Origin: JACCTH01 sp050741915
GTDB lineage: Bacteria > Actinomycetota > Acidimicrobiia > Spongiisociales > ZC4RG35
Direction: 5' to 3'
NCBI GenBank assembly: GCA_050741915.1
Contig: JBOGEX010000052.1
Coordinates: forward strand, 1-20,264
Length of the DNA stretch: 20,264 nucleotides
This document shows positions 1-8,180 of this stretch, piece by piece. Within the stretch, counting starts at the first letter, position 1, and every line of letters starts with the position of its first letter. The notes beneath the pieces are model-generated. The model saw nothing but the letters and a program-made list of their open reading frames with translations, did not search any database and was not told where the DNA came from. The position numbers were made by a program, and so were the translations under genes.

Positions 1-1746
1 GTCGAGGCTCGATCCGAAATCGCGAAAGGCTGCCGCGGCAGTGCCGGAGGTGACGACCCGATTCAGATCAGCCAGCAAGGACGAATGCACTTCGGGGCTG
101 AGGTCGACATGCTGACTGAGTCTGTCATCACTCTGAAAGGCGACCGAGCCATCGCGGTTCACGGCTCGGGAGACAACGTGGGGCTGTAACGACTGACCCC
201 CGTTAATGAGCATCGCATACGCCTGAGCAACCTGAAGTGGAGTCGAGGTGAGCTCGCCCTGTCCGATGGCAAAGTTCATCAGATCGCCGCCCAAGAAAGG
301 CCCTTCGGCCAAGTCGAGACGGCTCCGTTCCAATCGGGCGGGAGCGTCAGGATTCTCGAGTTGGTACTCCTTCCACTCCTCGAAGAGGGCGCGGTCGGGG
401 ACGATGCCGCCCGCCTCGCCGGTCAGGTCGACGCCGGTCCTCTTTCCAAACCCGAGCGAACGGGCCCACGTCTGAATGATGCTCTCCTGATCGGTCAGCT
501 TGTATTCCCCCCACGTTCCGAGGGCGATCGACCAGAAGTAGATGTTGCAAGACTGCTCGAAGGCGTGATGGAGGTCGAGCCATCCCTTGTCGCCGGTGTA
601 CCAGTCGCGAAAGATCTGCTGGCTTCCCTCCTCGAAGCCAGGCAAACGCAAGGTTCCGTTGCAATGCACAAGACCGTCAGCCGCGTCCACCCCGGGAAGA
701 TCGGACGGGAGGGGGAGATCCTCTTCTTCGAACGCAACGTAGGTGATGGCCTTGAACGTCGAGGCCGGCGGATATAGCCCGGCGATAACCAGATTGTTGA
801 ACGCCTTCGAGTCGTTGAGAGCGGAGAAGGTGGCGGCGTCAACTCCCCCGACAAAAAGCGACGGATCGAAGTCCGGAATCGAGGCCAAAGAGAGAATCTC
901 GCCGTTGGTGACGTCGAGCACAACCGCCGCCGCCCGGAACGCATCGTGGTTGACCTCGAGTCCGCTAGTTCGATCCTCGTCCTTGACCTCGTTGGCCAAG
1001 AAGAGACCGCTTTCCAGGGCCAATTCCACCACTTCCTGCAACCGCAGATCGATCGTGAGATAGAGCGACGCTCCCTGGATCGGGTCAACCGGTTCTGATT
1101 CCTCCAACACCTCGGACTGGCGATTGAGACGCAATTCGCCGTATCCCGCCGTCCCCTGGAGAAGCTCGTCGTACACCCTCTCCACCCCCAGTTTTCCGAT
1201 GCGGGCGTTGAGATCGAGCTCGGGCCGTTCCTCGAGATCGGCTACATCCGGCAAGCCGAGATGTCCAACGACATGGGCGGCCGTGGGCCCGGCCAGGTAG
1301 ACCCTTTGCGGCACCTTCTCGATGCTGACCCCCGGCAGCCCGCTGAGTTGCTCGTTAATCCGATAGGCAGTGTCGGTGGAAACCTCGGTGACGGGGAAGC
1401 GCCCATTGAGTCCAGCGGCCTCGTAGCTCGCTTCGATGTCGGCCGCCGGCAGGCCGAGGAGACCTGAGAGCTTCTGGATGAGGGCTTCCTTTTGGTCGGG
1501 ATCGATGAAGCGGCGGTCGACCACTAGCCGCGGGACAAAACGGCTCGTGACCACCATCACCCCATTTCGGTCGAATATGTCGCCACGCGCCGGTTCGCTT
1601 CGGATCTGCACCCACGTCTGCTCTTCAACGATCTCCGCGCTTTGGGCTCCTTCGGCGACTTGCACGAACCAGAGGCGAATTCCAACGACGCCGAACATGG
1701 CGAAGAAGACGGTGGCGAGAACGGTTAACCGTGCTCCGAATTTCAC
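1..1746 (-). CDS. mrdA: Penicillin-binding protein 2, peptidoglycan transpeptidase (partial, runs off left edge)
   Basis: This is the elongasome transpeptidase that cross-links peptidoglycan at the cell membrane together with RodA and MreBCD. The frame is open from the GTG at 1746 to the window edge, giving 582 codons without a stop. It starts with one membrane segment (about residues 5-27), followed by a PBP dimerisation region containing RGDIFDRNG near residue 55. The transpeptidase domain shows the catalytic SxxK motif in YPPASTFK (Ser329, Lys332) and the SxN motif as SCN (Ser399-Asn401). The third motif (KTG) should lie just beyond the left edge, after the segment VTSGTAAAAF. The GTG start overlaps the mreD stop as GTGA, so translation is probably coupled. 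The usual family residue before the catalytic serine is Gly (PPGSTFK); here it is Ala. Confidence 0.93.
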   Translation of the reverse strand, partial: MKFGARLTVLATVFFAMFGVVGIRLWFVQVAEGAQSAEIVEEQTWVQIRSEPARGDIFDRNGVMVVTSRFVPRLVVDRRFIDPDQKEALIQKLSGLLGLPAADIEASYEAAGLNGRFPVTEVSTDTAYRINEQLSGLPGVSIEKVPQRVYLAGPTAAHVVGHLGLPDVADLEERPELDLNARIGKLGVERVYDELLQGTAGYGELRLNRQSEVLEESEPVDPIQGASLYLTIDLRLQEVVELALESGLFLANEVKDEDRTSGLEVNHDAFRAAAVVLDVTNGEILSLASIPDFDPSLFVGGVDAATFSALNDSKAFNNLVIAGLYPPASTFKAITYVAFEEEDLPLPSDLPGVDAADGLVHCNGTLRLPGFEEGSQQIFRDWYTGDKGWLDLHHAFEQSCNIYFWSIALGTWGEYKLTDQESIIQTWARSLGFGKRTGVDLTGEAGGIVPDRALFEEWKEYQLENPDAPARLERSRLDLAEGPFLGGDLMNFAIGQGELTSTPLQVAQAYAMLINGGQSLQPHVVSRAVNRDGSVAFQSDDRLSQHVDLSPEVHSSLLADLNRVVTSGTAAAAFRDFGSSLD

Positions 1747-2243
1747 GCCGTTACTCCTCGTCCCGGTTGCAGCAACCTAGTCAGAGGGACGGCCAACAGA
1801 GAGCCGATGAGAAAGTTGGAAAGCGGCACCTGGACCAGACGAGGCACGATCTGAGAGCCCAGTTCGCCTGATTGCCCGAAGGTGATCCCGACCACCAGTA
1901 AAAGAACGACGGAGGCGGCAGTCAAAAGCCCCATCCAGATCCCGGCCGCCAAGAAGCCGGACTCGGCCCGGGTCCGGGTTCGGATGGCAAGGTAGGCGAT
2001 CACGGTGTACACAAGGGCCCGTAAGCCAAGGACGGAGCTGGCGATCGACAAGTCGACCATCGCTCCTGCCAGGAATCCCACGAGCAGTGCCGCGGTCGGA
2101 TGGAGCGTGAGGGCTGAGGCGCAAACGACGAGCACCACCAGGTCGGGGGTGAGCCAGTTGAAGCGACGAAAGAGCGTGGCCTGGACGACCAGTCCCATCA
2201 GGGCCATGCCCAGGGCGAGGACAACTGACCGGCTGCCTCTCAT
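1743..2243 (-). CDS. mreD: Rod shape-determining membrane protein MreD
   Basis: MreD is a small integral membrane protein of the elongasome that works with MreC and MreB to position wall synthesis. The 166-residue product is almost wholly hydrophobic with about five membrane segments, and the family pattern of a polar PDLVVLVV stretch near residue 33 is visible. Identity also rests on position, between mreC and the PBP2 gene. Its ATG overlaps the mreC stop (ATGA), and its TGA overlaps the GTG of mrdA, so the three genes are tightly coupled. MreD is poorly conserved in sequence, so context carries much of the call. Confidence 0.88.
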   Translation of the reverse strand: MRGSRSVVLALGMALMGLVVQATLFRRFNWLTPDLVVLVVCASALTLHPTAALLVGFLAGAMVDLSIASSVLGLRALVYTVIAYLAIRTRTRAESGFLAAGIWMGLLTAASVVLLLVVGITFGQSGELGSQIVPRLVQVPLSNFLIGSLLAVPLTRLLQPGRGVTA

Positions 2244-3145
2244 CCGCCGGCACTCGTCGGGGTCGTGCTGGTGGCAGAAGGAGCAGTGGTGGTGGTGCCT
2301 ATTTCGACCTCGCCCGGCTCCGGCGGCCAGGTGATCACCACCACTACTCGCAGCGAATCGGGGTCGGCGAATAAGCGCACCGCGGCCGAGATCGAGGTTC
2401 CTTCCAGCCCGGCGTCGTCTACTACCTCGCCCACAGGCAGCCCCTGCGGAAAGGTGAGTGAAACGGAACTCGTGACGACCAGGTCGCCGGCCTGCAAAGG
2501 TTCAACCGCGTCGAATACCTCGAGGTCGAGAAAGTCGGATCCGAAGCGACTGGCGAGGCTTCCCACCTGGCCATCGACCAAGACCGTCACCGCTTCTCGA
2601 TCCTGGGTGATCGGAACCACTGTCGCATGAGACGGCGACACCTCCACCACCTTTCCCACAACGTACCCAAAGGGATCGGCGACCGGATGTCCGAGGGCGA
2701 CGCCTTCGTCGGAACCTTTGTCGATGATGAAGCTGGCTCCGAAGGGATCGGGGCGACCGATGACGTTCGCAGCCACCTGAGCGGTCTCGGCATCGAGGAT
2801 CTCGAGATTGTTCAGCTCTTCGAGAACCCGCAGCCGCGCCATCAGATCCTGCGATCCCGCCAGCTCCGCCTGGAGCCGAGCCACCTCCTGACGCAAAGCC
2901 ATGTTTTCGGCTCGAAGCGTTGCCAATCCGGCCAGAGTGTCCGAAAGATCGGCCACTGGGTCGATGACCGCAGCCGCCACGTTCTGCAACGGGGCCACCA
3001 CGCCCAGGGCACCGCTCCGAATTCCCCGGCTGAGGCCACCGCCGGCGAGGCGGACATCGAAGGTCATCATCAGAAACGCGAGGACCACGAGGGTTATGAA
3101 CATCGGGAGCGTCCGATCCCGGCGCGATTCCCGATCCACCATCAT
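2240..3145 (-). CDS. mreC: Rod shape-determining protein MreC
   Basis: MreC is the periplasmic or extracytoplasmic scaffold of the elongasome that links MreB filaments to PBP2. The 301-residue product has a short basic N terminus, a single membrane segment at about residues 13-30, a predicted coiled coil (about 65-105, LRAENMALRQEVARLQAEL), and then the paired beta domains typical of MreC (for example VIGRPDPFGASFIIDKG). The C-terminal 35 residues form a Thr/Ser/Pro-rich tail beyond the folded core. The first codon is TTG or ATG in an MMVDR context, so the start could move by one codon. It begins 40 bases downstream of mreB and overlaps mreD by four bases. Confidence 0.93.
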   Translation of the reverse strand: MMVDRESRRDRTLPMFITLVVLAFLMMTFDVRLAGGGLSRGIRSGALGVVAPLQNVAAAVIDPVADLSDTLAGLATLRAENMALRQEVARLQAELAGSQDLMARLRVLEELNNLEILDAETAQVAANVIGRPDPFGASFIIDKGSDEGVALGHPVADPFGYVVGKVVEVSPSHATVVPITQDREAVTVLVDGQVGSLASRFGSDFLDLEVFDAVEPLQAGDLVVTSSVSLTFPQGLPVGEVVDDAGLEGTSISAAVRLFADPDSLRVVVVITWPPEPGEVEIGTTTTAPSATSTTPTSAGG

Positions 3146-3185
3146 GTCGGTGATTCTTCAGCGGACGCCGGACGGGCCGGCTGGC

Positions 3186-4208
3186 TCATGGCCGAGCGGA
3201 GGAGGAAAGCAGCGTTTCGAACTCTTCCAGGCACTTTCCCGAGCCTTGCGCCACCGACTGCAGCGGCCTGCGGGCAGTGACGATCGGCATTCCGGTCTCA
3301 TGAGCTAGGCGCTCATCGAGTCCCACCAACAATGCTCCTCCCCCGGTGAGGACGATTCCCCTCTCCATGATGTCGGCGGCCAACTCCGGCGGCGTCTTGT
3401 CGAGAGTGAATTTGACCGCGTCGATGAGGGCTTGAGCTGGTTCGTCGATCGCTTCCCGAATCTCAGGACTCGACAGAAGAATTGTCTTGGGAAGGCCGGT
3501 GACGAGGTCGCGACCGCGCACCTCGGCAGAGGGTTCGTCCGCGTACGGCCAAGCCGAGCCGATCGCCATCTTTACCTGCTCAGCGGTGCGCTCCCCGAGC
3601 AGCACGTTGTACTCCTTCTTCACCCACTCGATGATCGCCTCGTCGAGCTCATCCCCACCGGTGCGAATCGAACGACTAACGACAATGCCGCCCAGCGAGA
3701 TGACCGCCACCTCGGTGGTGCCTCCCCCCATATCGACCACCATCGAGCCTGACGGCTCTCCGATAGGGAGGCCGCACCCGATGGCCGCGGCCATCGGCTC
3801 CTCGATGGTGTAGGCCCGGCGAGCACCCGCGTGATAAGCAGCTTCCTCGACCGCCCGACGCTCGACCGGAGTGATTCCCGATGGCACGGCGACGACGATG
3901 CGAGGACGAGCCCAGCGCCGCCGATGCACCTTTTGGATGAAGTAACGGAGCATCTTCTCGGTGATGTCGAAGTCGGCGATGACTCCGTCGCGAAGGGGTC
4001 GTATCGCCCTGATGTAGGCCGGCGTACGACCGATCATGCGCTTGGCCTCCATCCCCACGGCCAACGCCCGACCGTTCTGGACGTTGATCGCCACCACCGA
4101 TGGCTCGTTCAGCACAATGCCCTGTCCGCGAACAAACACCAGGGTGTTGGCGGTACCCAGGTCGATGGCCATGTCTTGGCCTGCGAATGAGAACAGATTT
4201 TCGGCCAT
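3186..4208 (-). CDS. mreB: Actin-like cell-shape protein MreB
   Basis: MreB is a bacterial actin homologue that polymerises on the inner membrane face and directs lateral wall synthesis. The 340-residue product has the phosphate-1 loop DLGTANT near residue 15, the phosphate-2 loop DMGGGTTEVAVIS, and the adenosine motif GIVLTGGGALL near the C terminus. The ATG at 4208 gives MAENLFSF followed at once by the conserved core and a normal family length. The same frame is open further upstream to 4328, but that would invade ndk and add 40 residues of shadow sequence. The Shine-Dalgarno signal is weak. It lies 64 bases downstream of ndk and 40 bases upstream of mreC, in one operon. Confidence 0.96.
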   Translation of the reverse strand: MAENLFSFAGQDMAIDLGTANTLVFVRGQGIVLNEPSVVAINVQNGRALAVGMEAKRMIGRTPAYIRAIRPLRDGVIADFDITEKMLRYFIQKVHRRRWARPRIVVAVPSGITPVERRAVEEAAYHAGARRAYTIEEPMAAAIGCGLPIGEPSGSMVVDMGGGTTEVAVISLGGIVVSRSIRTGGDELDEAIIEWVKKEYNVLLGERTAEQVKMAIGSAWPYADEPSAEVRGRDLVTGLPKTILLSSPEIREAIDEPAQALIDAVKFTLDKTPPELAADIMERGIVLTGGGALLVGLDERLAHETGMPIVTARRPLQSVAQGSGKCLEEFETLLSSSARP

Positions 4209-4272
4209 AGCAGAAACGGGAAGCCGGAAAAAGGACCGGCGGAGTGTAGGTCCGGCAGCAGTGGCTGTCAGA

Positions 4273-4671
4273 TCAGCCGAAGAACAGCGAAAGCTCCCGC
4301 TCGGCCGACTCCGGGCTATCAGAGCCATGGACGATGTTTTGCGTCACCGCCAAACCAAAGTCCCCCCGGATCGTGCCTGGGCCTGCCTCCATCGGATCGG
4401 TCGCGCCCATCAAAGAGCGAGCGGCATCGACTGCGCCGTCGCCGCTCCACTCCATCGCCACGACGGGACCAGAGGTGATGAAACCTAGGAGGTCGCCGAA
4501 GAACGCCTTGTCGACATGCTCGGAGTAATGACGGCGAGCCAATCCTTCGTCAATTGTGAGCATTCGGAGCTTGGTGAGAGTTAGTCCCTTGCCTTCGAAT
4601 CGCCCAATGACATCCCCAATCAGGCCCCGAGAGACGCCGTCGGGCTTGATCATGATGAAGGTGCGTTCCAT
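4273..4671 (-). CDS. ndk: Nucleoside diphosphate kinase
   Basis: The enzyme transfers the gamma phosphate of ATP to nucleoside diphosphates through a phosphohistidine intermediate, balancing NTP and dNTP pools. The 132-residue length is normal. The N terminus ERTFIMIKPDGVSRG and the active-site segment NIVHGSDS, with catalytic His115, are diagnostic. The ATG start is the first in frame and gives the family N terminus directly. It lies 20 bases downstream of folC and 64 bases upstream of mreB, suggesting a housekeeping lead-in to the cell-shape operon. Confidence 0.97.
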   Translation of the reverse strand: MERTFIMIKPDGVSRGLIGDVIGRFEGKGLTLTKLRMLTIDEGLARRHYSEHVDKAFFGDLLGFITSGPVVAMEWSGDGAVDAARSLMGATDPMEAGPGTIRGDFGLAVTQNIVHGSDSPESAERELSLFFG

Positions 4672-4691
4672 TGCCCTCGACGGTAACCGAA

Positions 4692-6005
4692 TCAGCGCTC
4701 GTTCCTCTGAGGCTGGCCTGCTCCCTGGACGATGCTGCGGATGATGCCAACCAGATAGAGCGATCCCGCCACCACCACCCCACCCTCCGATCCCGCCAAC
4801 CGGCGCGCAGCTGCCAGTGCCTCCTCCGGTTCGAGATAGGCCTGAGCCTCGATCGCGAGAACCTCACCGACGATGACCGCCAGATCCTCGGGCGGAAAGG
4901 AACGATCGGCTCCAGAGGACGTGACGATCGCAGCGTGGGTCCGTCCAGTCAGTTCTCGGAGCATGGCGGAAATGTCCTTCTCTTTCATCGCGGCAAAAAG
5001 AAGCACCCAACGACGAGGCTCGAAACTCTCGTCAAGGGCTCGGGCGAGTGAGGCGAAGCCCTGCGGATTGTGGGCGCCGTCGATCACGACGAGGGGATTC
5101 GACGCTATTGGCTCTAGCCGGCCCGGGGACGTGACTGATTCCAAACCATGACGAAGCGCATCGGCGTCGAGCGCCCGGCCCAGAAGCGCTTCACAAGCCG
5201 CGATCGCGACCGTCATATTGACAACTTGATGGCGGCCGAGAAGCGGAAGGAAGAGATCGTCGTAATCACCTTCGACTCCCGACACCTCACTAAGCCAGCC
5301 ACCGACCGCCGGGCTTGACCCCTCCAACACATAGTCTTTTTGGTAGGCGAGATGCCGTGCCTTCTGGTTGTCGGCGACTAGCGCGGCGATTTCCCAAGCC
5401 TCTGCAGGCAACGGGCCGGTAACAAGAGTTGCCCCCTCCTTGGTGATAGCGAGCTTCTCGGCGGCGATAGCAGCTAGTGAGTCACCCAGGAACTCGGTAT
5501 GGTCAAAATCGATGCCAGTGATAACGGCTACGTCACCTCGAGCGGCGTTAGTCGCATCCAGCCGACCGCCGAGGCCGACCTCGACCACTCCGACGTCGAC
5601 GGCCATCTCTGAGAACCAGGCGAAGGCCATTGCAGCGGTGAGCTCGAAATAGGTCAATCGATCTTCGCCTCTGCCCTCGAAGATCTCAGCGAAAGCCGCG
5701 ACATCGCTTATCGCTTGAGCGAACTCTTCTTCGCTGGCTTGGCGTCCGTTGACTCCGATGCGCTCTTCTGGTCGCTGCAAATGCGGCGAGATGAAAGTGC
5801 CGGCATTAAGTCCGTGAGCGGCCAGGATCGCGGTAACTATACGGCTGGTCGAGGTCTTGCCGTTGGTGCCGGCGATGTGAACTATCGGGTAGCCCTGCTC
5901 GGGGTGTCCCATCATCTCGAGGAGAGCCCCGATCCTTTCTAACCCTGGCTTCATCCCCTGAGCGATGTGCGCGTCGAGATAAGCCAGAGCGGCGTGATAA
6001 TCCAT
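4692..6005 (-). CDS. folC: Bifunctional folylpolyglutamate synthase / dihydrofolate synthase
   Basis: FolC is a cytoplasmic Mur-ligase-like enzyme that joins glutamate to dihydropteroate and adds further glutamates to folates using ATP. In the 437-residue product the P-loop is HIAGTNGKTSTS (about residues 43-54), followed by FISPHLQRPEERIGVNG, VEVGLGGRLDATNA, the central ITGIDFDHTEFLG and the C-terminal-domain motif DGAHNPQG. It is the first gene of the ndk-mreBCD-mrdA run, with a terminator-like hairpin immediately upstream of it. No valS lies upstream, although valS is a common neighbour of folC in other bacteria. The ATG at 6005 lacks a clear Shine-Dalgarno sequence. Confidence 0.95.
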   Translation of the reverse strand: MDYHAALAYLDAHIAQGMKPGLERIGALLEMMGHPEQGYPIVHIAGTNGKTSTSRIVTAILAAHGLNAGTFISPHLQRPEERIGVNGRQASEEEFAQAISDVAAFAEIFEGRGEDRLTYFELTAAMAFAWFSEMAVDVGVVEVGLGGRLDATNAARGDVAVITGIDFDHTEFLGDSLAAIAAEKLAITKEGATLVTGPLPAEAWEIAALVADNQKARHLAYQKDYVLEGSSPAVGGWLSEVSGVEGDYDDLFLPLLGRHQVVNMTVAIAACEALLGRALDADALRHGLESVTSPGRLEPIASNPLVVIDGAHNPQGFASLARALDESFEPRRWVLLFAAMKEKDISAMLRELTGRTHAAIVTSSGADRSFPPEDLAVIVGEVLAIEAQAYLEPEEALAAARRLAGSEGGVVVAGSLYLVGIIRSIVQGAGQPQRNER

Positions 6006-6016
6006 CGGCTGATCGG

Positions 6017-6022
6017 AGAATA
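6017..6022 (-). promoter_or_regulatory. Possible -10 box for the folC operon
   Basis: On the minus strand TATTCT lies 11 bases before the folC ATG, between that gene and the hairpin that ends the upstream surface-protein gene. No good -35 hexamer is seen at 16-18 bases, so the call rests on position and the -10 match only. If real, the folC leader is very short, which fits the missing Shine-Dalgarno. Confidence 0.25.
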
Positions 6023-6040
6023 CGACCTCTAGATCACCAG

Positions 6041-6072
6041 AACGGGGGCCCCGTTAGCCGGGACCCCCCGTT
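6041..6072 (-). terminator. GC-rich hairpin between the surface-protein gene and folC
   Basis: An inverted repeat pairs AACGGGGGCCCCG (6041-6053) with CGGGACCCCCCGTT (6059-6072) around a five-base loop, with one bulged or mismatched base. It lies 23 bases beyond the stop codon at 6096 of the minus-strand surface-protein gene. No T-tract follows, so it is a terminator-like structure rather than a textbook intrinsic terminator. Confidence 0.5.
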
Positions 6073-6095
6073 TGGCAAGCGATTTCAGAGAGCTG

Positions 6096-7067
6096 CTAGT
6101 TCCAGCTGCGGAGCGCGTCCTTCTCTTCAACTCGTCGAGATATCGCCAAGAGCATGAGTCCCGTCGCTCCCAGGGCAGCGGCGATCACTCCGAGTCCTGT
6201 AGTCGATACCCCGGTGAAAGGCAGGGTTGCCTGAGTTACCTGAGCGGCGGCGGGAGCAGAGACCTGAATCCCGGCAACTTCAGCCTCAACCGTGGTGCTC
6301 GGCGCCAGGGTTGTGGTGGAAGCCATCGTGGTCGTGGTTTGCTCACCCGTGGTCGTGGTTTGTTCGACCGTGGTGGTGGTCTCCTGAACTGTGGTGGTCG
6401 GAGCCAAGGTCGTGGTCGGAGCCAAGGTCGTGGTCGGAGCCAAGGTCGTGGTCGGTGCCAAGGTCGTGGTCGGAGCCAAGGTCGTGGTCGGAGCCAAGGT
6501 CGTGGTCGGAGCCAAGGTGGTGGTCGGAGCCAAGGTGGTGGTCGGAGCCAAGGTCGTGGTCGGAGCCAAGGTCGTGGTCGGAGCCAACGTCGTGGTCGGA
6601 GCGGTCGTTGTCGTTGCCGGCGGCTCCTCGGGCACGCAGAAGGTGATATGGCTCAGGCCGAAGAACTGGCCGTTCCGTGGATTCACGGGCGCGTGCAACC
6701 CTGTATCAGAAGTCGCCCCGGAAGGCGTGTAGTTGTAGAGGTTGCCGTCGGGCCCGCCTTTAACAAAAACCGCACTAATAAGAAGACCTTCGTCGGTCGA
6801 CCAATCAAAGGTGTTGCCATTGACGCTGATGAAGATGTCGTCGTCGGCGTCGCCATCTACGTCGTGATTTCCGCTCTGAATCGGATTGCTTTGGTCTCGG
6901 AATATCTCGTCGAGGCCCGTCGCGGCCTCGCAGTTCTGATTTCCCGAAACGAAAACCGGCTCAACGTGCGTCGCCAACGCAGGAATTCCCGCTGTGACGA
7001 CGAGAGAAACGCAGAGCAGGAACACGCCTGTCGCCCCCGCCGCTCTCCTCATTTCCAGCCCGCGCAT
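6096..7067 (-). CDS. Secreted Thr-rich repeat surface protein with LPFTG C-terminal sorting signal
   Basis: The ATG at 7067 is chosen because GGGAGG lies five bases upstream and a signal peptide follows at once (MRGLEMRRAAGATG, hydrophobic core, cleavage near ALA-THV). The 323-residue product has an N-terminal exported globular domain with the phrases VFVKGG, YNYTPSG and GLSHITFC. Next come 11 TTTLAP repeats, a further T-rich stalk, and a C-terminal LPFTG motif followed by a hydrophobic helix and a basic SRR tail ending RSWN. LPxTG plus helix plus basic tail is the sortase substrate pattern, so covalent wall attachment is inferred; no sortase gene is visible here. The protein is a paralogue of the next gene at 7300-8166. 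The function of the globular domain is not recognised. Confidence 0.82.
   Translation of the reverse strand: MRGLEMRRAAGATGVFLLCVSLVVTAGIPALATHVEPVFVSGNQNCEAATGLDEIFRDQSNPIQSGNHDVDGDADDDIFISVNGNTFDWSTDEGLLISAVFVKGGPDGNLYNYTPSGATSDTGLHAPVNPRNGQFFGLSHITFCVPEEPPATTTTAPTTTLAPTTTLAPTTTLAPTTTLAPTTTLAPTTTLAPTTTLAPTTTLAPTTTLAPTTTLAPTTTLAPTTTVQETTTTVEQTTTTGEQTTTTMASTTTLAPSTTVEAEVAGIQVSAPAAAQVTQATLPFTGVSTTGLGVIAAALGATGLMLLAISRRVEEKDALRSWN
6391..6602 (-). repeat. 18-bp in-frame tandem repeat encoding TTTLAP
   Basis: Eleven near-identical 18-base units (plus-strand form GTCGTGGTCGGAGCCAAG), plus a partial unit at the right end, run without interruption. Variation is confined to a few bases, mostly silent, such as GTGGTG for GTCGTG and GGTGCC for GGAGCC. 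The near-identity implies recent expansion or homogenisation. It encodes the stalk of the surface protein. Confidence 0.95.
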
Positions 7068-7072
7068 GAATG

Positions 7073-7078
7073 CCTCCC
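7073..7078 (-). promoter_or_regulatory. Shine-Dalgarno GGGAGG that fixes the surface-protein start
   Basis: GGGAGGC lies five bases before the ATG at 7067. The same GGGAGGCA string precedes the start of the paralogous gene at 8166. This decides against the longer in-frame starts upstream. Confidence 0.7.
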
Positions 7079-7299
7079 GTATCGCTTTGCGAAACAGGCC
7101 GGTCGCACCACTGGCTCCACTCACCCCAGGTGCCCGCCTACGGGATGAGAATCAAAGCCTCCCAATCGCCCCAGCCACTACTTGTGGCCGTAGACCACTC
7201 AAGGTAGCTGGAGGCCTACCTACGTCTAGAGCCCAGAAATTCTCGGGACGATGTAACTAGTGATTCCGCGGGATGACCTCGCGGCCTACCTGCTGTCGC

Positions 7300-8166
7300 T
7301 CAATCCCAAGAGCGGCTCGACACCTTTTCAGCCGGACCACGGGAGGCGGCTAAAAGCATGAGGCCCAAGGCCGCCAGCGCGGCTGCTCCAAAGGCCATCG
7401 ATGTGGCCGGCAAGCCCGTGAAGGGCAGCGTCACTTGTGTGACCTGAGCGACAACCGGAGCTGTCACCTGGATCCCCAGCACCGTGACAGTGGTGCTCGA
7501 CGATGACGGCCCCGACCCGCTTGCTCCGCCGGTCGTTGTCGTGGTTGTCGAGGGAGAGGTGGTTGGGCTCGTTCCCTGCGTGGTGGTAGAGCCCACCGTT
7601 GTCGTTGTCGGTGCTTGGGTTGTGGTTGGGCCAGCGGTGGTGCTGGAGCCGATCGTGGTCGTGGGAGCGACTGTCGTGGACGAGCCCAACGTCGTCGTGG
7701 TCGACGTCGAAGTCGAGGTCGAGGTCGAAGTCGGCTGGCTGGTCGAGGTCGAGGTCGAAGTCGAGGTCGAGGTCGAGGTCGGCTCGACAAAGACCACGTT
7801 CCTAATCGACCAATGCGAGAGTCCGCACTGATTGTCCGGTTGCCCGCAATTCGCTGGCGGGAAGTAGGGACCCGAGAGCCCAGGAGTGCTGATCGAATAA
7901 ACGTTGTAGCCGTCGCCGCCCTTTACGCAGAGGTCAAGGCTGTAACCCGCGTTCAGATTGACGGTAAGAGATCCGTTGCCATTGTTGGCAATCGAACCCC
8001 AGTCTCCGGAGGTCGGATTTGTCAGCGGCCAGCCATTCTCTGAATTGCAATTGCCTGGAAAGAAAGAAACGGCTTCCGCAGGGGTTGCCATTACCACGAA
8101 CACTGACGCAAGAAGCAGTGATACCCCCGCTATTCCGATGCTGCGCCTGTGCGCCAGCGTTCTCAT
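7300..8166 (-). CDS. Secreted Ser/Thr-rich surface protein with LPFTG sorting signal (paralogue)
   Basis: The ATG at 8166 follows GGGAGG by eight bases and begins a clear signal peptide (MRTLAHRRSIGIAG, hydrophobic core, cleavage near PAEA-VSF). The 288-residue product has a globular domain with CVKGGDGYNVYSIS and GLSHWSIRN, matching the VKGG and GLSH phrases of the neighbouring paralogue. A (TS)n stretch and a TTT-rich stalk follow. The C terminus carries GIQVTAP, AQVTQVTLPFTG, a hydrophobic helix and a polar tail ending RSWD. The stalk differs completely in unit from its neighbour while the sorting region is closely conserved. Wall anchoring by a sortase is inferred from family knowledge. 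The two genes are separated by 232 bases and probably arose by duplication. Confidence 0.82.
   Translation of the reverse strand: MRTLAHRRSIGIAGVSLLLASVFVVMATPAEAVSFFPGNCNSENGWPLTNPTSGDWGSIANNGNGSLTVNLNAGYSLDLCVKGGDGYNVYSISTPGLSGPYFPPANCGQPDNQCGLSHWSIRNVVFVEPTSTSTSTSTSTSTSQPTSTSTSTSTSTTTTLGSSTTVAPTTTIGSSTTAGPTTTQAPTTTTVGSTTTQGTSPTTSPSTTTTTTGGASGSGPSSSSTTVTVLGIQVTAPVVAQVTQVTLPFTGLPATSMAFGAAALAALGLMLLAASRGPAEKVSSRSWD
7700..7782 (-). repeat. Hexanucleotide repeat encoding (Thr-Ser)n
   Basis: Two blocks of GTCGAG/GTCGAA hexamers (plus-strand form) are separated by a short interruption, GGCTGGCTG. On the minus strand they encode alternating Thr-Ser with a QP break. It forms the proximal stalk of the second surface protein and is prone to length change by slippage. 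Confidence 0.9.
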
Positions 8167-8174
8167 GTACGTTG

Positions 8175-8180
8175 CCTCCC
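8175..8180 (-). promoter_or_regulatory. Shine-Dalgarno GGGAGG of the second surface-protein gene
   Basis: GGGAGGCA lies eight bases before the ATG at 8166 and sets the start at the signal peptide, not at the in-frame codon 11 residues further upstream. Confidence 0.65.

Noticed and set aside
4209..4328. 40-residue N-terminal extension of MreB
   Set aside because: It would overlap the ndk coding region and has no family similarity; the conserved MreB N terminus begins at 4208.
6391..6602. Regular repeats that could suggest a CRISPR array
   Set aside because: The units are 18 bases and directly abutting with no spacers, and they are in frame within a secreted protein.
6072..7148. Long plus-strand open frames opposite the first surface protein, rich in Arg/Gly/Ser repeats
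   Set aside because: They are antisense shadows of the 18-bp repeat array; the minus-strand frame has a ribosome-binding site, signal peptide and sorting signal, while these have none.
7125..7220. Fragment AATCAAAGCC...GGTAGCTGG resembling part of a cyclic-di-GMP-I riboswitch
   Set aside because: The match is only to short conserved pieces, the 5' half does not fit, and it would be on the plus strand where no gene follows.
7484..8043. Plus-strand open frames with Val/Glu or Arg/Gly repeats opposite the second surface protein
   Set aside because: They are mirror translations of the hexanucleotide repeat; no start signals or recognisable domains.
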